64,000 nucleotides of DNA from DASQZT01 sp963728965 (GTDB lineage: Bacteria > Acidobacteriota > Terriglobia > Bryobacterales > Bryobacteraceae), in assembly GCA_963728965.1 (NCBI GenBank), contig CAVSMH010000001.1, forward strand, positions 434,001 through 498,000. Direction: 5' to 3'. Below, piece after piece: positions 41,914-50,654 of this stretch. Below the pieces are notes generated by a model. That model searched no databases. It was not told the DNA's origin and worked only from the letters and a program-made list of their open reading frames with translations. The position numbers and the translations under genes were made by a program. The number at the start of each line of letters is the position of its first letter. Within the stretch, counting starts at the first letter, position 1.

Positions 41914-42324
41914 ATGAGGAAGAACCGACTCGCGGTGTTGGCCTTGGCCGCGCTCGCGCCGGCGGCTCCGGTGTGGGGACATCATGCGTTTGCGGCGGAG
42001 TTCGACGCCAAGAAGCCGGTCCACCTGGTGGGCATCGTCACCAAGGTGGAGTTGATCAACCCGCACGCCTGGATTCACGTGGACGTTAAAAGTCCCGATG
42101 GGAAGGTGACCAGTTGGATGGTGGAAGCGGGCAGCCCGAACGTCCTGCTGCGGCGCGGTTTCACCAAGAGCACGGTGGCGCAGGGGACGCCGGTGGTGGT
42201 GGACGGGTATCAGTCGAAGGACGGTTCGATGCGCGCCAACGGTCGGGACATCACGCTGCCGGACGGCAGAAAACTGTTCCTCGGCTCGTCAGGCACCGGC
42301 GCGCCCTACGACCAGAAGAAGTAG
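41914..42324 (+). CDS. Exported DUF6152 family protein
   Basis: A 136-residue periplasmic protein. After the signal peptide comes the family hallmark HHAFAAEFDAKKPVHLVGIV, then NPHAWIHVDV and an OB-like small beta-domain ending in LPDGRKLFLG. Function is unknown; the fold suggests ligand or metal binding (paired His after the signal), which is only inference. GGAGG precedes the ATG. It lies between two paralogous exported proteins, 16 and 8 bases from its neighbours. Confidence 0.8.
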   Translation: MRKNRLAVLALAALAPAAPVWGHHAFAAEFDAKKPVHLVGIVTKVELINPHAWIHVDVKSPDGKVTSWMVEAGSPNVLLRRGFTKSTVAQGTPVVVDGYQSKDGSMRANGRDITLPDGRKLFLGSSGTGAPYDQKK

Positions 42325-42332
42325 GAGGCACG

Positions 42333-43340
42333 ATGAACTGCCGATATTTTGGATTACTGGGTACACTGGCACTGCTGGCGGCGCCGGTCGCAGGCCAGGT
42401 TCCGGCGGCCGGGCCACACTCCGCCAAGTTAGAGACTCCGGCCGTGCCCCGCACGCCCGATGGACACCCCGATCTGCAAGGCATCTGGACCAACGCCACC
42501 ATCACGCCGCTGGAGCGACCGGCGGCGCTGGCCGGAAAGGCCACCCTCACGGACGCCGAAGCTGCCGCCCTGGAGAAGGGCGCAGCCGAAGAGTTAGCCA
42601 AAGTCGATGGCGCTTCCGTACACCCCCTGCTCGCGGCGGCGGGCTCGAACGGCACGGGCGGATATAACGTGCTGTTCATCGATCGCGGTTCGGAATTCGC
42701 CAGAGTGGATGGGCTCAAGCGCACCTCGCTGATTGTGGACCCGCCGGACGGCAAGGTGCCGGCGCTGCTGCCGGAAGCGCGACGACGGAACGCCGCCATG
42801 GGGGGCAATCGCCTGGACAGTGTGAAGGACCGCCCGCTCGCCGAGCGGTGCCTGCTGGGGTTCGGCTCCACCTCCGGACCACCCATGCTGCCCGTGCTGT
42901 ACAACAACAACTACCAGATCGTGCAGACGGCCGACCACGTGATGATCCTGGTGGAGATGGTTCACGATGCCCGCATCATCCGGATGAACGGCACACATCC
43001 GGGGGCGAAGGTGCGGCTGTGGCTGGGCGATTCGATCGGCCGCTGGGAAGGCGACACGCTGGTGGTCGACACCACCAATTTCACCGACCAGACGAGGTTT
43101 CGTGGATCGTCGGAGAGACTGCACGTCGTCGAGCGATTCACGCGAGTGGATGCCGGCACGATATTGTATCGGGCGACCATCGACGACTCGACCACGTTCA
43201 CGAAACCGTGGACGCTGGAGTATCCGTTCGTGAGCACCGAAGGCCCGATCTACGAATACGCGTGCCACGAAGGAAACTATGCCCTGACCGACATTCTGGG
43301 AGGGGCGCGCAAAGCCGAAGAGCAGGCATCGCGAAAGTAG
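42333..43340 (+). CDS. Exported protein of unknown function, paralog of the one at 41082
   Basis: A 335-residue secreted protein. The signal peptide ends VAGQ, then PRTPDGHPDLQGIWTN matches the opening of the 41082 protein. Its C-terminal half (SIGRWEGDTLVVDTTNFTDQTRF, LHVVERFTRVD, YRATIDDSTTFTKPWTLEYPF) repeats the same pattern, and it is longer in the middle. TAGGAGG sits 4 bases before the ATG. Membership in one operon with DUF6152 is typical of these genomes. Possible roles include binding of a small molecule at the cell surface, with no direct evidence. Confidence 0.75.
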   Translation: MNCRYFGLLGTLALLAAPVAGQVPAAGPHSAKLETPAVPRTPDGHPDLQGIWTNATITPLERPAALAGKATLTDAEAAALEKGAAEELAKVDGASVHPLLAAAGSNGTGGYNVLFIDRGSEFARVDGLKRTSLIVDPPDGKVPALLPEARRRNAAMGGNRLDSVKDRPLAERCLLGFGSTSGPPMLPVLYNNNYQIVQTADHVMILVEMVHDARIIRMNGTHPGAKVRLWLGDSIGRWEGDTLVVDTTNFTDQTRFRGSSERLHVVERFTRVDAGTILYRATIDDSTTFTKPWTLEYPFVSTEGPIYEYACHEGNYALTDILGGARKAEEQASRK

Positions 43341-43357
43341 CGACCGGGCCGCAACCC

Positions 43358-43834
43358 TCAAGAAAACCCGATCCACCTTCCGCCAATCCCGACCGCCGAC
43401 CACAAGAGAAGCGAAACCAGAGCCACGGCCCGGTTTTCGAGTGATCCGCAAGAGTCTGCCGCGCCGGACGCCGACCTGCGCCAGACGGTGAACGTGAAGA
43501 GAATGGCCAGTGCCAGCGAGGTCATCTTCAACCAGAACGCGCCATGGTAGTAGAGCTTGACGGCTTCGGAAGTGAAAAGCATCAGGCCCGAGAGCAGCAT
43601 GACGGCCAGGCTGCCCAGCAGCCATCGCCGCGTATCGCGCCAGAGCTGCGCCACCGGCTGCCGTTCCAGGACGAGTCCGGCGAGGCGGAGATTGAGCAGC
43701 AGAACCGCACCGCCGAGCACGGCGAGCGCCAGCAGATGGACGGACTCAATGACGGGGAAGAGCCAGCGCGAATCGCGAATGGCTTCGCCCAACCGGGAGT
43801 TTTCACACCACGTGAAGAAGGCCAGGAGCGACAT
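43358..43834 (-). CDS. DUF6644 family membrane protein
   Basis: A 158-residue protein starting MSLLAFFTWCENSRLGEAIR, with four probable membrane helices (near residues 28-50, 70-90, 95-115, 135-155). The opening segment with its Trp-Cys and the FPVIESVHLL helix match the protein encoded upstream at 44342, so this is a tandem paralog pair of the DUF6644 family. Function is unknown. It starts 4 bases after the stop of its paralog and converges on the DUF6152 operon. Confidence 0.78.
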   Translation of the reverse strand: MSLLAFFTWCENSRLGEAIRDSRWLFPVIESVHLLALAVLGGAVLLLNLRLAGLVLERQPVAQLWRDTRRWLLGSLAVMLLSGLMLFTSEAVKLYYHGAFWLKMTSLALAILFTFTVWRRSASGAADSCGSLENRAVALVSLLLWSAVGIGGRWIGFS

Positions 43835-43838
43835 GGGA

Positions 43839-44342
43839 TCAGATCTTGTCGAACCAGTTGTAGGCAATCATCCGCCCCGCCACCACGATCCCCGCCCATA
43901 GGATCAGGGACACGCCGCCGGCGAGCCGGGCCGGCAGGGGCGGGACCGGATCGAAGTCCCATTCCGCCCTCTTGCGGTAGATGGTGCGGTGGAATACCGC
44001 GACGTTGACGCCGGCCAATAGCAGGAAGAGCACCTTCACGCGAAAGAAAACGTTGAGGTAGGTTTTCACCGGAATGGCAAAGAACAGCAGCGCGCCGCTC
44101 GCGACCATGGCGGCGAATCCGGCGGTGATCCACGGAAACAACCGCTCTACGACTTCCGACACGGGCGTTTTGAGCATGGTCACACCGATCAGGCGGAGGT
44201 CGAGCATGACGGCGAGCCCCAAAAACACGCAGAGGGTGAGAACGTGAACCGATTCGATGATGGGATACCCCCATATCGATTCGTGGAGCGCGATGCTCCA
44301 CGGCGTGCTTTCGAGCCACCGACAGAATCCCAGGAGATTCAC
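43839..44342 (-). CDS. DUF6644 family membrane protein
   Basis: A 167-residue protein from a GTG start (MNLLGFCRWLESTPWSIALH), with four probable membrane helices and conserved His in PIIESVHVLTL. It is paralogous to the following gene. TAGAAT at 44351-44356 lies 8 bases before the GTG and no Shine-Dalgarno is seen, so this may be a leaderless gene. His residues inside helices could hold haem, as in small cytochrome-like membrane proteins, but that is inference. Confidence 0.78.
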   Translation of the reverse strand: MNLLGFCRWLESTPWSIALHESIWGYPIIESVHVLTLCVFLGLAVMLDLRLIGVTMLKTPVSEVVERLFPWITAGFAAMVASGALLFFAIPVKTYLNVFFRVKVLFLLLAGVNVAVFHRTIYRKRAEWDFDPVPPLPARLAGGVSLILWAGIVVAGRMIAYNWFDKI

Positions 44343-44433
44343 TTCGGGTTATTCTACACTGGCGTGAGGGCGCCTGGCAGATGGAGGAGGGGCGTGCGGG
44401 TTCCGGCGTGATAGAATAAGCGTCCACCTCAAT

Positions 44434-44835
44434 ATGGAACGCGCCAGCAAGCTTCTCCGCAGCCTGGCTTTTGCCGGCGAATCGGTCAGCCCCGAAACGC
44501 TCGCGGCCGCGGTGTGGGCCGATGCCGTGGGAAAGAAGATCGCGGCGCACACGCGAGTGATGCGCATGGTTCGCACAAGGCTGATTGTCGAAGTGGAAGA
44601 CCGGATCTGGCAGCGGCAGTTACTGAGCCTCAGTCCTTTCATCGTGGCGAATCTCGCCAAGAGCCTGGGGAGCGGGTTGGTGGAGGACGTCGAATTCCGT
44701 ACGATGCCGCGGCGGCGGGAACCGCAGCGCGCGACTCGGCCGGTGCCGGTTGCCGCCTTGGACGAAGCAGACGGCATTGCGGATCCGGTATTGCGGCGAC
44801 TATACCGCATTTCGCGAATGAAGGCAGGGGCGTGA
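44434..44835 (+). CDS. dciA: DUF721/DciA family protein, helicase loader
   Basis: A 133-residue protein with the DUF721 core (LAAAVWADAVGKKIAAHTRV, then LIVEVEDRIWQRQLLSLSPF). DciA proteins help load the replicative helicase DnaB in bacteria that lack DnaC. The C-terminal third is Arg-rich and probably disordered. A TAGAAT box at 44412-44417 lies 16 bases upstream. Its stop overlaps the GTG of gatC, an uncommon but simple operon. Confidence 0.78.
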   Translation: MERASKLLRSLAFAGESVSPETLAAAVWADAVGKKIAAHTRVMRMVRTRLIVEVEDRIWQRQLLSLSPFIVANLAKSLGSGLVEDVEFRTMPRRREPQRATRPVPVAALDEADGIADPVLRRLYRISRMKAGA

Positions 44836-45131
44836 AGATCACCGAACCAGAAGTCCGCTACGTAGCCGATCTCGCCAATCTGAAGTTGTCGGATGCCGAA
44901 GTCGCCCGATTCCAGGCGGACCTGGACGGCATTCTGCAACATATGGACAAGCTCAACGAAATCGACACTGCGGGTGTGGAGCCGATGGCGCAGGTGCTAT
45001 ATGATGCGGGCGAGGCGGCCAGCCTGCGACCCGGTGAGCCGGTGCCTCCGTTGGGAGCCGAGCGTGCGCTGGCGAACGCTCCCCAACCGGGCGCGGGATA
45101 TTTCAAGGTGCCGAAAGTGATCGAGCGATAG
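44832..45131 (+). CDS. gatC: Asp/Glu-tRNA amidotransferase subunit C
   Basis: A 99-residue subunit that clasps GatA and GatB. The family pattern is evident: VRYVADLANLKLSDAEV near the start, LDGILQHMDKLNEIDTAGVEPM in the middle, and a C-terminal YFKVPKVIER. It starts with GTG, chosen because AGGGG lies 5 bases upstream and the protein then begins exactly at the conserved MKITEPEV. The start overlaps the dciA stop. Confidence 0.93.
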   Translation: MKITEPEVRYVADLANLKLSDAEVARFQADLDGILQHMDKLNEIDTAGVEPMAQVLYDAGEAASLRPGEPVPPLGAERALANAPQPGAGYFKVPKVIER

Positions 45132-45161
45132 CTGCTTCCGGCCTAACCCTTTTTTCCGAAC

Positions 45162-46628
45162 ATGGACGTGAAATCTCTAACCATCGACGCCGTGCGCGAG
45201 GCGGTGTTGTCGCGCCGTATCAGTGCCACGGAACTGGTCGGCGAGGCGCTCCGCTATGCGGAAGCCGAGAACCCGCGCACCGGGGCTTATCTGCACTTCA
45301 GCGGGGAACGCGCGCTGGCTGCCGCCGGACGTGTGGATGGACTTGTGGCGCAGGGTAAAGACCCGGGGCCGCTGGCCGGCGTGCCGGTGGCGGTAAAAGA
45401 TGTCATCCTCACCGAGGGCGTGCTCACGACGTGCGGATCGCGCCTGCTGGCCGGGTACATTCCGCCTTACGATGCCACGGCAATTACGCGGCTGGAGAGC
45501 GCGGGCGCGGTGATCCTCGGCAAGACGAACTGCGACGAGTTCGCCATGGGCTCCTCCACCGAGAACTCCGCCTTCGGTCCGGTGCGCAACCCTGTGAATC
45601 CGGAGCGGGTGCCCGGCGGATCGAGCGGCGGCTCGGCAGCGGCGGTGGCGCAAGGCACGGCGGTGGTGGCACTGGGTTCGGATACGGGGGGGTCAATCCG
45701 GCAGCCGGCTTCGTTTTGCGGCGTGGTGGGGGTGACGCCCACGTATGGCCGCGTATCGCGGTATGGGCTGACGGCGTTCGCCAGCTCGCTCGACCACATT
45801 GGCCCGTTGGCGCGCTCGGTGAAGGATGCGGCGACGGTGCTCTCGGTGATCGCAGGCAGGGACCCGGCCGATGCCACCTCCGCCGACATTTCGGTGCCGG
45901 ATTATCCCTCCGAGCTGGACGGCCGGGTAAAAGGGTTGAAGCTTGGGCTGCCCCGCGAGTATCTAAAAGGTTTGACAAGCGAAACGGGCGACTTGATCTC
46001 CGCCGGCGCGGAGACGCTCCGGAAATTGGGCTGCGAGGTCCGCGAGATCAGCCTTCCCGCAACCGATTACGCGATTGCCTGCTATTACGTCATCGCCACG
46101 GCCGAGGCCAGTTCCAACCTGGCGCGGTACGACGGAGTGCGGTACACCTGCCGTTCACCCCAGTCCGACACTCTTGCCGGGATGTACCGAAACACACGCG
46201 GAGAGGGATTCGGCGCGGAGTGCAAGCGACGGATCATGCTGGGAACGTATGTGCTGAGCCACGGCTATTATGACGCGTACTATTTGAAAGCGCAGAAGGT
46301 GCGGGCCCTGATCGCGCGCGATTTTGCCATCGCGTTTCAGCAAGTGGATGCGGTGATCGCGCCCGTTTCGCCGTTTCCCGCGTTCCGCCTCGGAGAGAAA
46401 ATCGACGATCCGGTGGCGATGTACCTGTCGGACATCTATACGATCACCGGCAGCCTGGCGGGCATACCGTGCATGAGTGTTCCGTGCGGCACAACGCCGG
46501 ATGGATTGCCGGTGGGAATGCAGATTCTGACCAGGCATTTCGATGAGCCGACCATGTTCCGGTTGGCGGACGCATATGAAAAAGCTTCCGGGCTGGGTAA
46601 GGGGAATTCCGGCTCAGGCCGACGATAG
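45162..46628 (+). CDS. gatA: Asp/Glu-tRNA amidotransferase subunit A
   Basis: A 488-residue amidase releasing ammonia from glutamine for transamidation of misacylated tRNA. Catalytic Lys is in GVPVAVKDVILTEG, the cis-Ser in RVPGGSSGGSAAAV and the nucleophilic Ser in LGSDTGGSIRQPA. The C-terminal CGTTPDGLPVGMQILTRHFDE is classical GatA. It lies 30 bases after gatC. gatB is not in the window, as is common when the operon is split. Confidence 0.95.
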   Translation: MDVKSLTIDAVREAVLSRRISATELVGEALRYAEAENPRTGAYLHFSGERALAAAGRVDGLVAQGKDPGPLAGVPVAVKDVILTEGVLTTCGSRLLAGYIPPYDATAITRLESAGAVILGKTNCDEFAMGSSTENSAFGPVRNPVNPERVPGGSSGGSAAAVAQGTAVVALGSDTGGSIRQPASFCGVVGVTPTYGRVSRYGLTAFASSLDHIGPLARSVKDAATVLSVIAGRDPADATSADISVPDYPSELDGRVKGLKLGLPREYLKGLTSETGDLISAGAETLRKLGCEVREISLPATDYAIACYYVIATAEASSNLARYDGVRYTCRSPQSDTLAGMYRNTRGEGFGAECKRRIMLGTYVLSHGYYDAYYLKAQKVRALIARDFAIAFQQVDAVIAPVSPFPAFRLGEKIDDPVAMYLSDIYTITGSLAGIPCMSVPCGTTPDGLPVGMQILTRHFDEPTMFRLADAYEKASGLGKGNSGSGRR

Positions 46629-46687
46629 GCCGGGGCGGAAAATCACTCAGGTCCGAATTCGAGGAGAAAAAAGGAGAGGAGACCAAG

Positions 46688-47299
46688 ATGCCATTCACAT
46701 TACCGCCATTGCCTTATGCACCCGAAGGGCTGGAGCCCCACATCGACAAAACGACCATGGAGATCCACCATGGGAAACATCACGGCGCATACGTGAACAA
46801 CCTGAACAAGGCGCTGGAATCGGCGCCCGACCTGGCGAACAAGACCGTGGAAGAGCTGCTGGCCAACAACTGCGCCATCGTGCCGGAGAATATTCGTACG
46901 GCGGTGCGCAACAATGGCGGCGGGCATATCAATCACTCCATGTTCTGGCAGATTATGAAGCCGAATGGCGGGGGGCCGCCGATCGGAAATCTCGCCCAGG
47001 CGGTGATTGGCGCCTTCGGCAGTTTCGACAGCTTTAAGGAGAAGTTCAACCAGGCGGCAGCCACGCGCTTCGGCTCCGGATGGGCCTGGCTGGTGTCGAG
47101 CGGCGGCAAGGTGGAAATCTACTCCACCGCCAATCAGGACAGCCCCGTGATGGAAGGCAAGTTTCCGGTGATGGGGCTGGACGTGTGGGAGCATGCCTAC
47201 TACCTGAAGTATCAGAACCGCAGGCCGGAGTATGTCAGCGCCTGGTGGAATGTGGTGAACTGGGAGGAGATCGAGAAGCGGTTCCGCTCGATCCACTAA
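46688..47299 (+). CDS. sodA: Superoxide dismutase, Mn type by signature
   Basis: A 203-residue dismutase. Metal ligands His27 (IHHGKHHGAY), His83 (GGGHINHSMFW), Asp165 and His169 (GLDVWEHAYY) are present. The GGGH before INH and the QDSP segment point to the manganese form. It detoxifies superoxide in the cytoplasm, since there is no signal peptide. GGAGAGGAGA precedes the ATG. It is probably co-transcribed with the transhydrogenase gene that follows 22 bases later, consistent with redox defence. Confidence 0.93.
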   Translation: MPFTLPPLPYAPEGLEPHIDKTTMEIHHGKHHGAYVNNLNKALESAPDLANKTVEELLANNCAIVPENIRTAVRNNGGGHINHSMFWQIMKPNGGGPPIGNLAQAVIGAFGSFDSFKEKFNQAAATRFGSGWAWLVSSGGKVEIYSTANQDSPVMEGKFPVMGLDVWEHAYYLKYQNRRPEYVSAWWNVVNWEEIEKRFRSIH

Positions 47300-47321
47300 G
47301 GCAACAAAGGCCTTCGGCACC

Positions 47322-48710
47322 GTGCGGAGCTACGACCTCATTGTGATCGGCTCGGGACCTTCCGGCCAACGCGCCGCGATTCAGGGCGCGAAGTGCGGCC
47401 GTCGCGTGGTGGTGATCGAACAGCGCGAAGTGGTGGGCGGCGTTTGCATCAACACCGGCACCATCCCGAGCAAAACCATGCGGGAGGCGGTGCTGCACCT
47501 GTCCGGCTTTCAATTCCAGGGCATCTACGGCATCAACTATCACGTGAAGGAGAAGATCACGATGGCGGATCTGGGTTTTCGGATCAGCCAGGTGATCAAG
47601 ACCGAAGCGGACGTAACCCAGGCCCAACTGGCGCGCAACGGTGTCGACATCGTGCAGGGGCGCGCCAGTTTCCTGGATCCCACGCATGTGCGGGTGGAAA
47701 GCTCGCGGGGCCAGTCGGATTTCGAAGCGCCGATCGTCATTGTGGCCACGGGCACCAAGCCGTCGAGTTCGAAGACGGTGCCGATCAACGGTCGCAACAT
47801 CGTCAACAGCGACCAGATTCTGGACCTGCCGCAGATTCCACGGACGCTGATCGTGGTGGGCGGCGGGGTGATCGGCGTGGAGTACACGTGCATGTTCGCG
47901 ATTCTGGGCGTGCGCGTGATCCTGGTGGAAAAGCGGCCGCGCCTCCTGGAATTTGCCGACACCGAGATGGTGGAAGCCTTGTCCTACCATTTGCGGGACC
48001 ATCGCGTCACCATGCGCTTGAACGAAGAGGTGGCCAGCGTGGAAGAAACCGCCGATGGCGGGGTGGTGGCGAACCTCAAGAGCAACAAGCGTGTTGTGGG
48101 CGACACGCTGCTGTACGCCGTGGGACGGCAGGGCGCGGTGGACGACCTGAACCTGGCCGCGGCAGGACTGGAGGCCGACAACCGCGGCCGCATTGCGGTG
48201 GACGAAAAGTACCGCACCAAGGTGAAGAACATCTTCGCGGTCGGCGACGTGATCGGCTTTCCCAGCCTTGCTTCGGTGTCGATGGAGCAGGGCCGGATCG
48301 CCGCGGCCAACGCCTTCGACGTGAGCATTCAATCGAATCCCGCCACATATCCTTACGGGATCTATACCATCCCCGAGATCTCCTTCATCGGCAAGACCGA
48401 AGAGCAGTTGACAGCGGAGGACGTGCCGTATGAAGTGGGCGTGGCGTTTTACCGGGAGACGGCGCGCGGCCAGATCCGCGGCGACACGACCGGGCGTCTC
48501 AAGATTATCTTCCATCGCGAGACGCGCGAGATCCTGGGTGTGCATATCATCGGCGAAGGTGCCTCGGAGTTGCTGCACATCGGTCAGGCGGTTCTCATAC
48601 TGAAAGGCAGCGTGGATTATTTCGTGGAGACGGTGTTCAACTATCCTACCTTGGCGGAGTGCTACAAGCAGGCGGCTTTCAACGGGATCAACAAGCTGAT
48701 GAGGTTCTGA
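47322..48710 (+). CDS. sthA: Soluble pyridine nucleotide transhydrogenase
   Basis: A 462-residue flavoprotein exchanging electrons between NADPH and NAD. FAD motif IGSGPSGQRAAI near residue 10, NAD motif VVGGGVIGVEYTC, and the FAD loop IFAVGDVIG are present. The redox-active disulfide of lipoamide dehydrogenases is absent: the segment reads GGVCINTGTIPSK, with Thr47 where the second Cys would be, which is the mark of SthA. The start is a GTG. Confidence 0.88.
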   Translation: MRSYDLIVIGSGPSGQRAAIQGAKCGRRVVVIEQREVVGGVCINTGTIPSKTMREAVLHLSGFQFQGIYGINYHVKEKITMADLGFRISQVIKTEADVTQAQLARNGVDIVQGRASFLDPTHVRVESSRGQSDFEAPIVIVATGTKPSSSKTVPINGRNIVNSDQILDLPQIPRTLIVVGGGVIGVEYTCMFAILGVRVILVEKRPRLLEFADTEMVEALSYHLRDHRVTMRLNEEVASVEETADGGVVANLKSNKRVVGDTLLYAVGRQGAVDDLNLAAAGLEADNRGRIAVDEKYRTKVKNIFAVGDVIGFPSLASVSMEQGRIAAANAFDVSIQSNPATYPYGIYTIPEISFIGKTEEQLTAEDVPYEVGVAFYRETARGQIRGDTTGRLKIIFHRETREILGVHIIGEGASELLHIGQAVLILKGSVDYFVETVFNYPTLAECYKQAAFNGINKLMRF

Positions 48711-48787
48711 ACGATGGTGTCATTATGGTGCGCGAGCCTGCAAGACGATAGCGCGTTTGCGCGGTGGATGCGGGGCTGGAGGTTTTA

Positions 48788-49669
48788 ATGGGAGCCTCGA
48801 TCGGTATCCTGGCGACGCATTACATCTGGGTGGGGGTGGTCGAGGGCACCAGCCTGTCCAGCGCGTGCATGTACCCGGAGTCGGGGCAGGGGCATATCGA
48901 CCTGAAGTCTATGCCGGGGGACGCCATCATTGCGAGGATTCTGGAGCAGATCGACCGGTTGCGGCAGGGCGCCGACGTGGCGTGCGTGGGGGCCGGCTTT
49001 CCGGGAATTGTGCGCAACGGAATCATCGACGATTCTCCCAACCTCGGACAACTCAAAGGTCTGCGGATGCAGGACCGGCTCTGCGCCGCGCTGCGAGCCA
49101 AGGGACTGAACGCGCCGGTTACGATCATGAACGACACGGAAGCGCTGGCAGCGGGAATCGCCGTGACCCGCGAGAATGCCGAAGCCCTGGTGCGAGTCTG
49201 GTATCTCGGCGACGGCGTCGGTTTCGGACTCTACCCACAACGCGATGGAGTGTGGGAAGGCGGCCATTCGGTGGTGACGCTGGACCCGAAGGAGAACTTC
49301 TGCGGGTGCGGCGGCCTGGGGCACCTGGAGGGCATCATGGGGAATCGCGCCATGCGGCTTCGATTCCTCGACATGGAGCCGGAGGAGGTGTTCGCGGCGG
49401 CACGACACGGCGACGCACGCGCGGGTGGTTTCGTGAAGATGTGGCACCGTGCCCTGGCGGCGGCCACGGCAACCAGCGTCCACATGGCGGGACCGGGGAG
49501 GTTCTACCTGGCGGGACCGAATGCGGAGTACGTGGAGTTGGGGCTGCTCAATATGTACCTGCAGGAGATGGTGAAGATGAGCCCGCTGCAGGGGACGTTC
49601 TACGAGATCGTGCCCACCAGCCACGATCTGGCACTCATCGGCGCCGCGGTCATTGGCCGGGGCCAGTAA
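48788..49669 (+). CDS. ROK family protein (sugar kinase/regulator fold)
   Basis: A 293-residue ASKHA-fold protein. Visible features are GAGFPGIVRNG, the phosphate/sugar-site MNDTEALAAG, GDGVGFGLY and a ROK zinc-site variant FCGCGGLGHLEGIMG. The start is the ATG with GGAGG six bases upstream. There is no helix-turn-helix, so a kinase role, for example glucokinase-like, is more likely than regulation. The N-terminal ATP motif (usually GxDxGGT) is poorly matched (GILATHYIW), which leaves activity uncertain. Its 3' end overlaps the convergent prmA by 20 bases. Confidence 0.72.
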   Translation: MGASIGILATHYIWVGVVEGTSLSSACMYPESGQGHIDLKSMPGDAIIARILEQIDRLRQGADVACVGAGFPGIVRNGIIDDSPNLGQLKGLRMQDRLCAALRAKGLNAPVTIMNDTEALAAGIAVTRENAEALVRVWYLGDGVGFGLYPQRDGVWEGGHSVVTLDPKENFCGCGGLGHLEGIMGNRAMRLRFLDMEPEEVFAAARHGDARAGGFVKMWHRALAAATATSVHMAGPGRFYLAGPNAEYVELGLLNMYLQEMVKMSPLQGTFYEIVPTSHDLALIGAAVIGRGQ

Positions 49670-50408
49670 CGACGAGCGCCCAATCGCCTTTGACGCGCAC
49701 CTCCCGGGCCGCGGGAAACACCGCTGTTACCAGGTTGACCTCGGAGGCTTCGAAACCGCTGGCCAGGAGTGTGCCGCCGAGGCGAAGCACCCGCAACAGA
49801 TCGGGCGCAATACGGACGATGGTCTCGGGATTGATATTGGCCACCGCCAGGTCCGCGGCGCCGCTGGCGACGGCATCGGCCGAGCCGATGAAGCCTTCGC
49901 CGGCGATTTCCACCGCGATGGGATCGAGGTCGCAGGCGAAGACTCTGGCGGCCCCCAGCATCCGCGCGGCCCTTGCCAGGATACCGGACCCGGTCCCCAC
50001 ATCGAGAACCGAGGACCCGGGTCGGACGTAGTCTTCGAGCGCCTCCATGCAGAGTTGGGTGGTTTCGTGGACACCGGTTCCGAACGCCTGCCCCGGGTTC
50101 ACGGCCATGCGGAAACGGCCGGCGGGCGCGGGATCGTCACGCCACTCCGGTACCAGGTAGAAGCGCGCGCCGACTTCCATGGGCTGCAGCAGTTCACGCG
50201 CGGACTCCACCCAATCGCGCTGCTCCTCGCGGCGCATGGCGGCGCCGGGGTATAAACGGAGCAACCGCTCATGGCTTTCAGTATCCTCGAAAAACGCGCG
50301 CACCCGCCGCGGATTCAGCTCCACGATTCCGGCCGAGCCCTGTTCCCAAAGCTCGGCAATGAGGAGGTCGCGGTCCTCCGGATCGCAATCGATTTCGAGT
50401 GAGAACAT
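49650..50408 (-). CDS. prmA: Ribosomal protein L11 methyltransferase
   Basis: A 252-residue SAM-dependent methyltransferase of the PrmA family. PGQAFGTGVHETTQLCM and the SAM-binding VLDVGTGSGILA (near residue 138) with ANINPETIV are the family hallmarks. It would methylate L11, although substrates in distant phyla vary. GGAGAGG lies about 9 bases before the start. It is shorter than the E. coli enzyme, mainly in the N-terminal domain. Confidence 0.87.
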   Translation of the reverse strand: MFSLEIDCDPEDRDLLIAELWEQGSAGIVELNPRRVRAFFEDTESHERLLRLYPGAAMRREEQRDWVESARELLQPMEVGARFYLVPEWRDDPAPAGRFRMAVNPGQAFGTGVHETTQLCMEALEDYVRPGSSVLDVGTGSGILARAARMLGAARVFACDLDPIAVEIAGEGFIGSADAVASGAADLAVANINPETIVRIAPDLLRVLRLGGTLLASGFEASEVNLVTAVFPAAREVRVKGDWALVVTGPGQ

Positions 50409-50460
50409 CCCCGTTTTACCTCTCCGTTATGGTCTCACAGGGGAATCGGGGGCATAGCGG

Positions 50461-50652
50461 ATGAGGCGCCACCGCATCCAAACGGACACCGCTATCCCAT
50501 ACGCGGACGACCGGGGCGGTACGAGACTCTCCTATGCCAACTATCGGGCATGGGCGGCGGGAGCTTCATTTCAAGGAGTGACTCCCCAGTACTTCGGGCT
50601 GATGGGAATTCCGCTGCGCCGGGGGCGGCTCCGGAATGAGCCGGCAGGGGCC
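50461..50652 (+). pseudogene. Remnant of a MacB/ADOP-type ABC permease gene
   Basis: The frame reads TRLSYANYRAWAAGASFQGV, then TPQYFGLMGIPLRRGR and NEPAGADYRAGGVVV. That is the periplasmic-core signature of the large MacB-like permeases that acidobacteria have in many copies, with much of the domain between the two pieces missing. It continues open to 51036 only as an antisense shadow of the kinase gene. No ATPase or membrane helices accompany it. It is likely the decayed tail of a lost gene. Confidence 0.45.
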
Positions 50653-50654
50653 GA

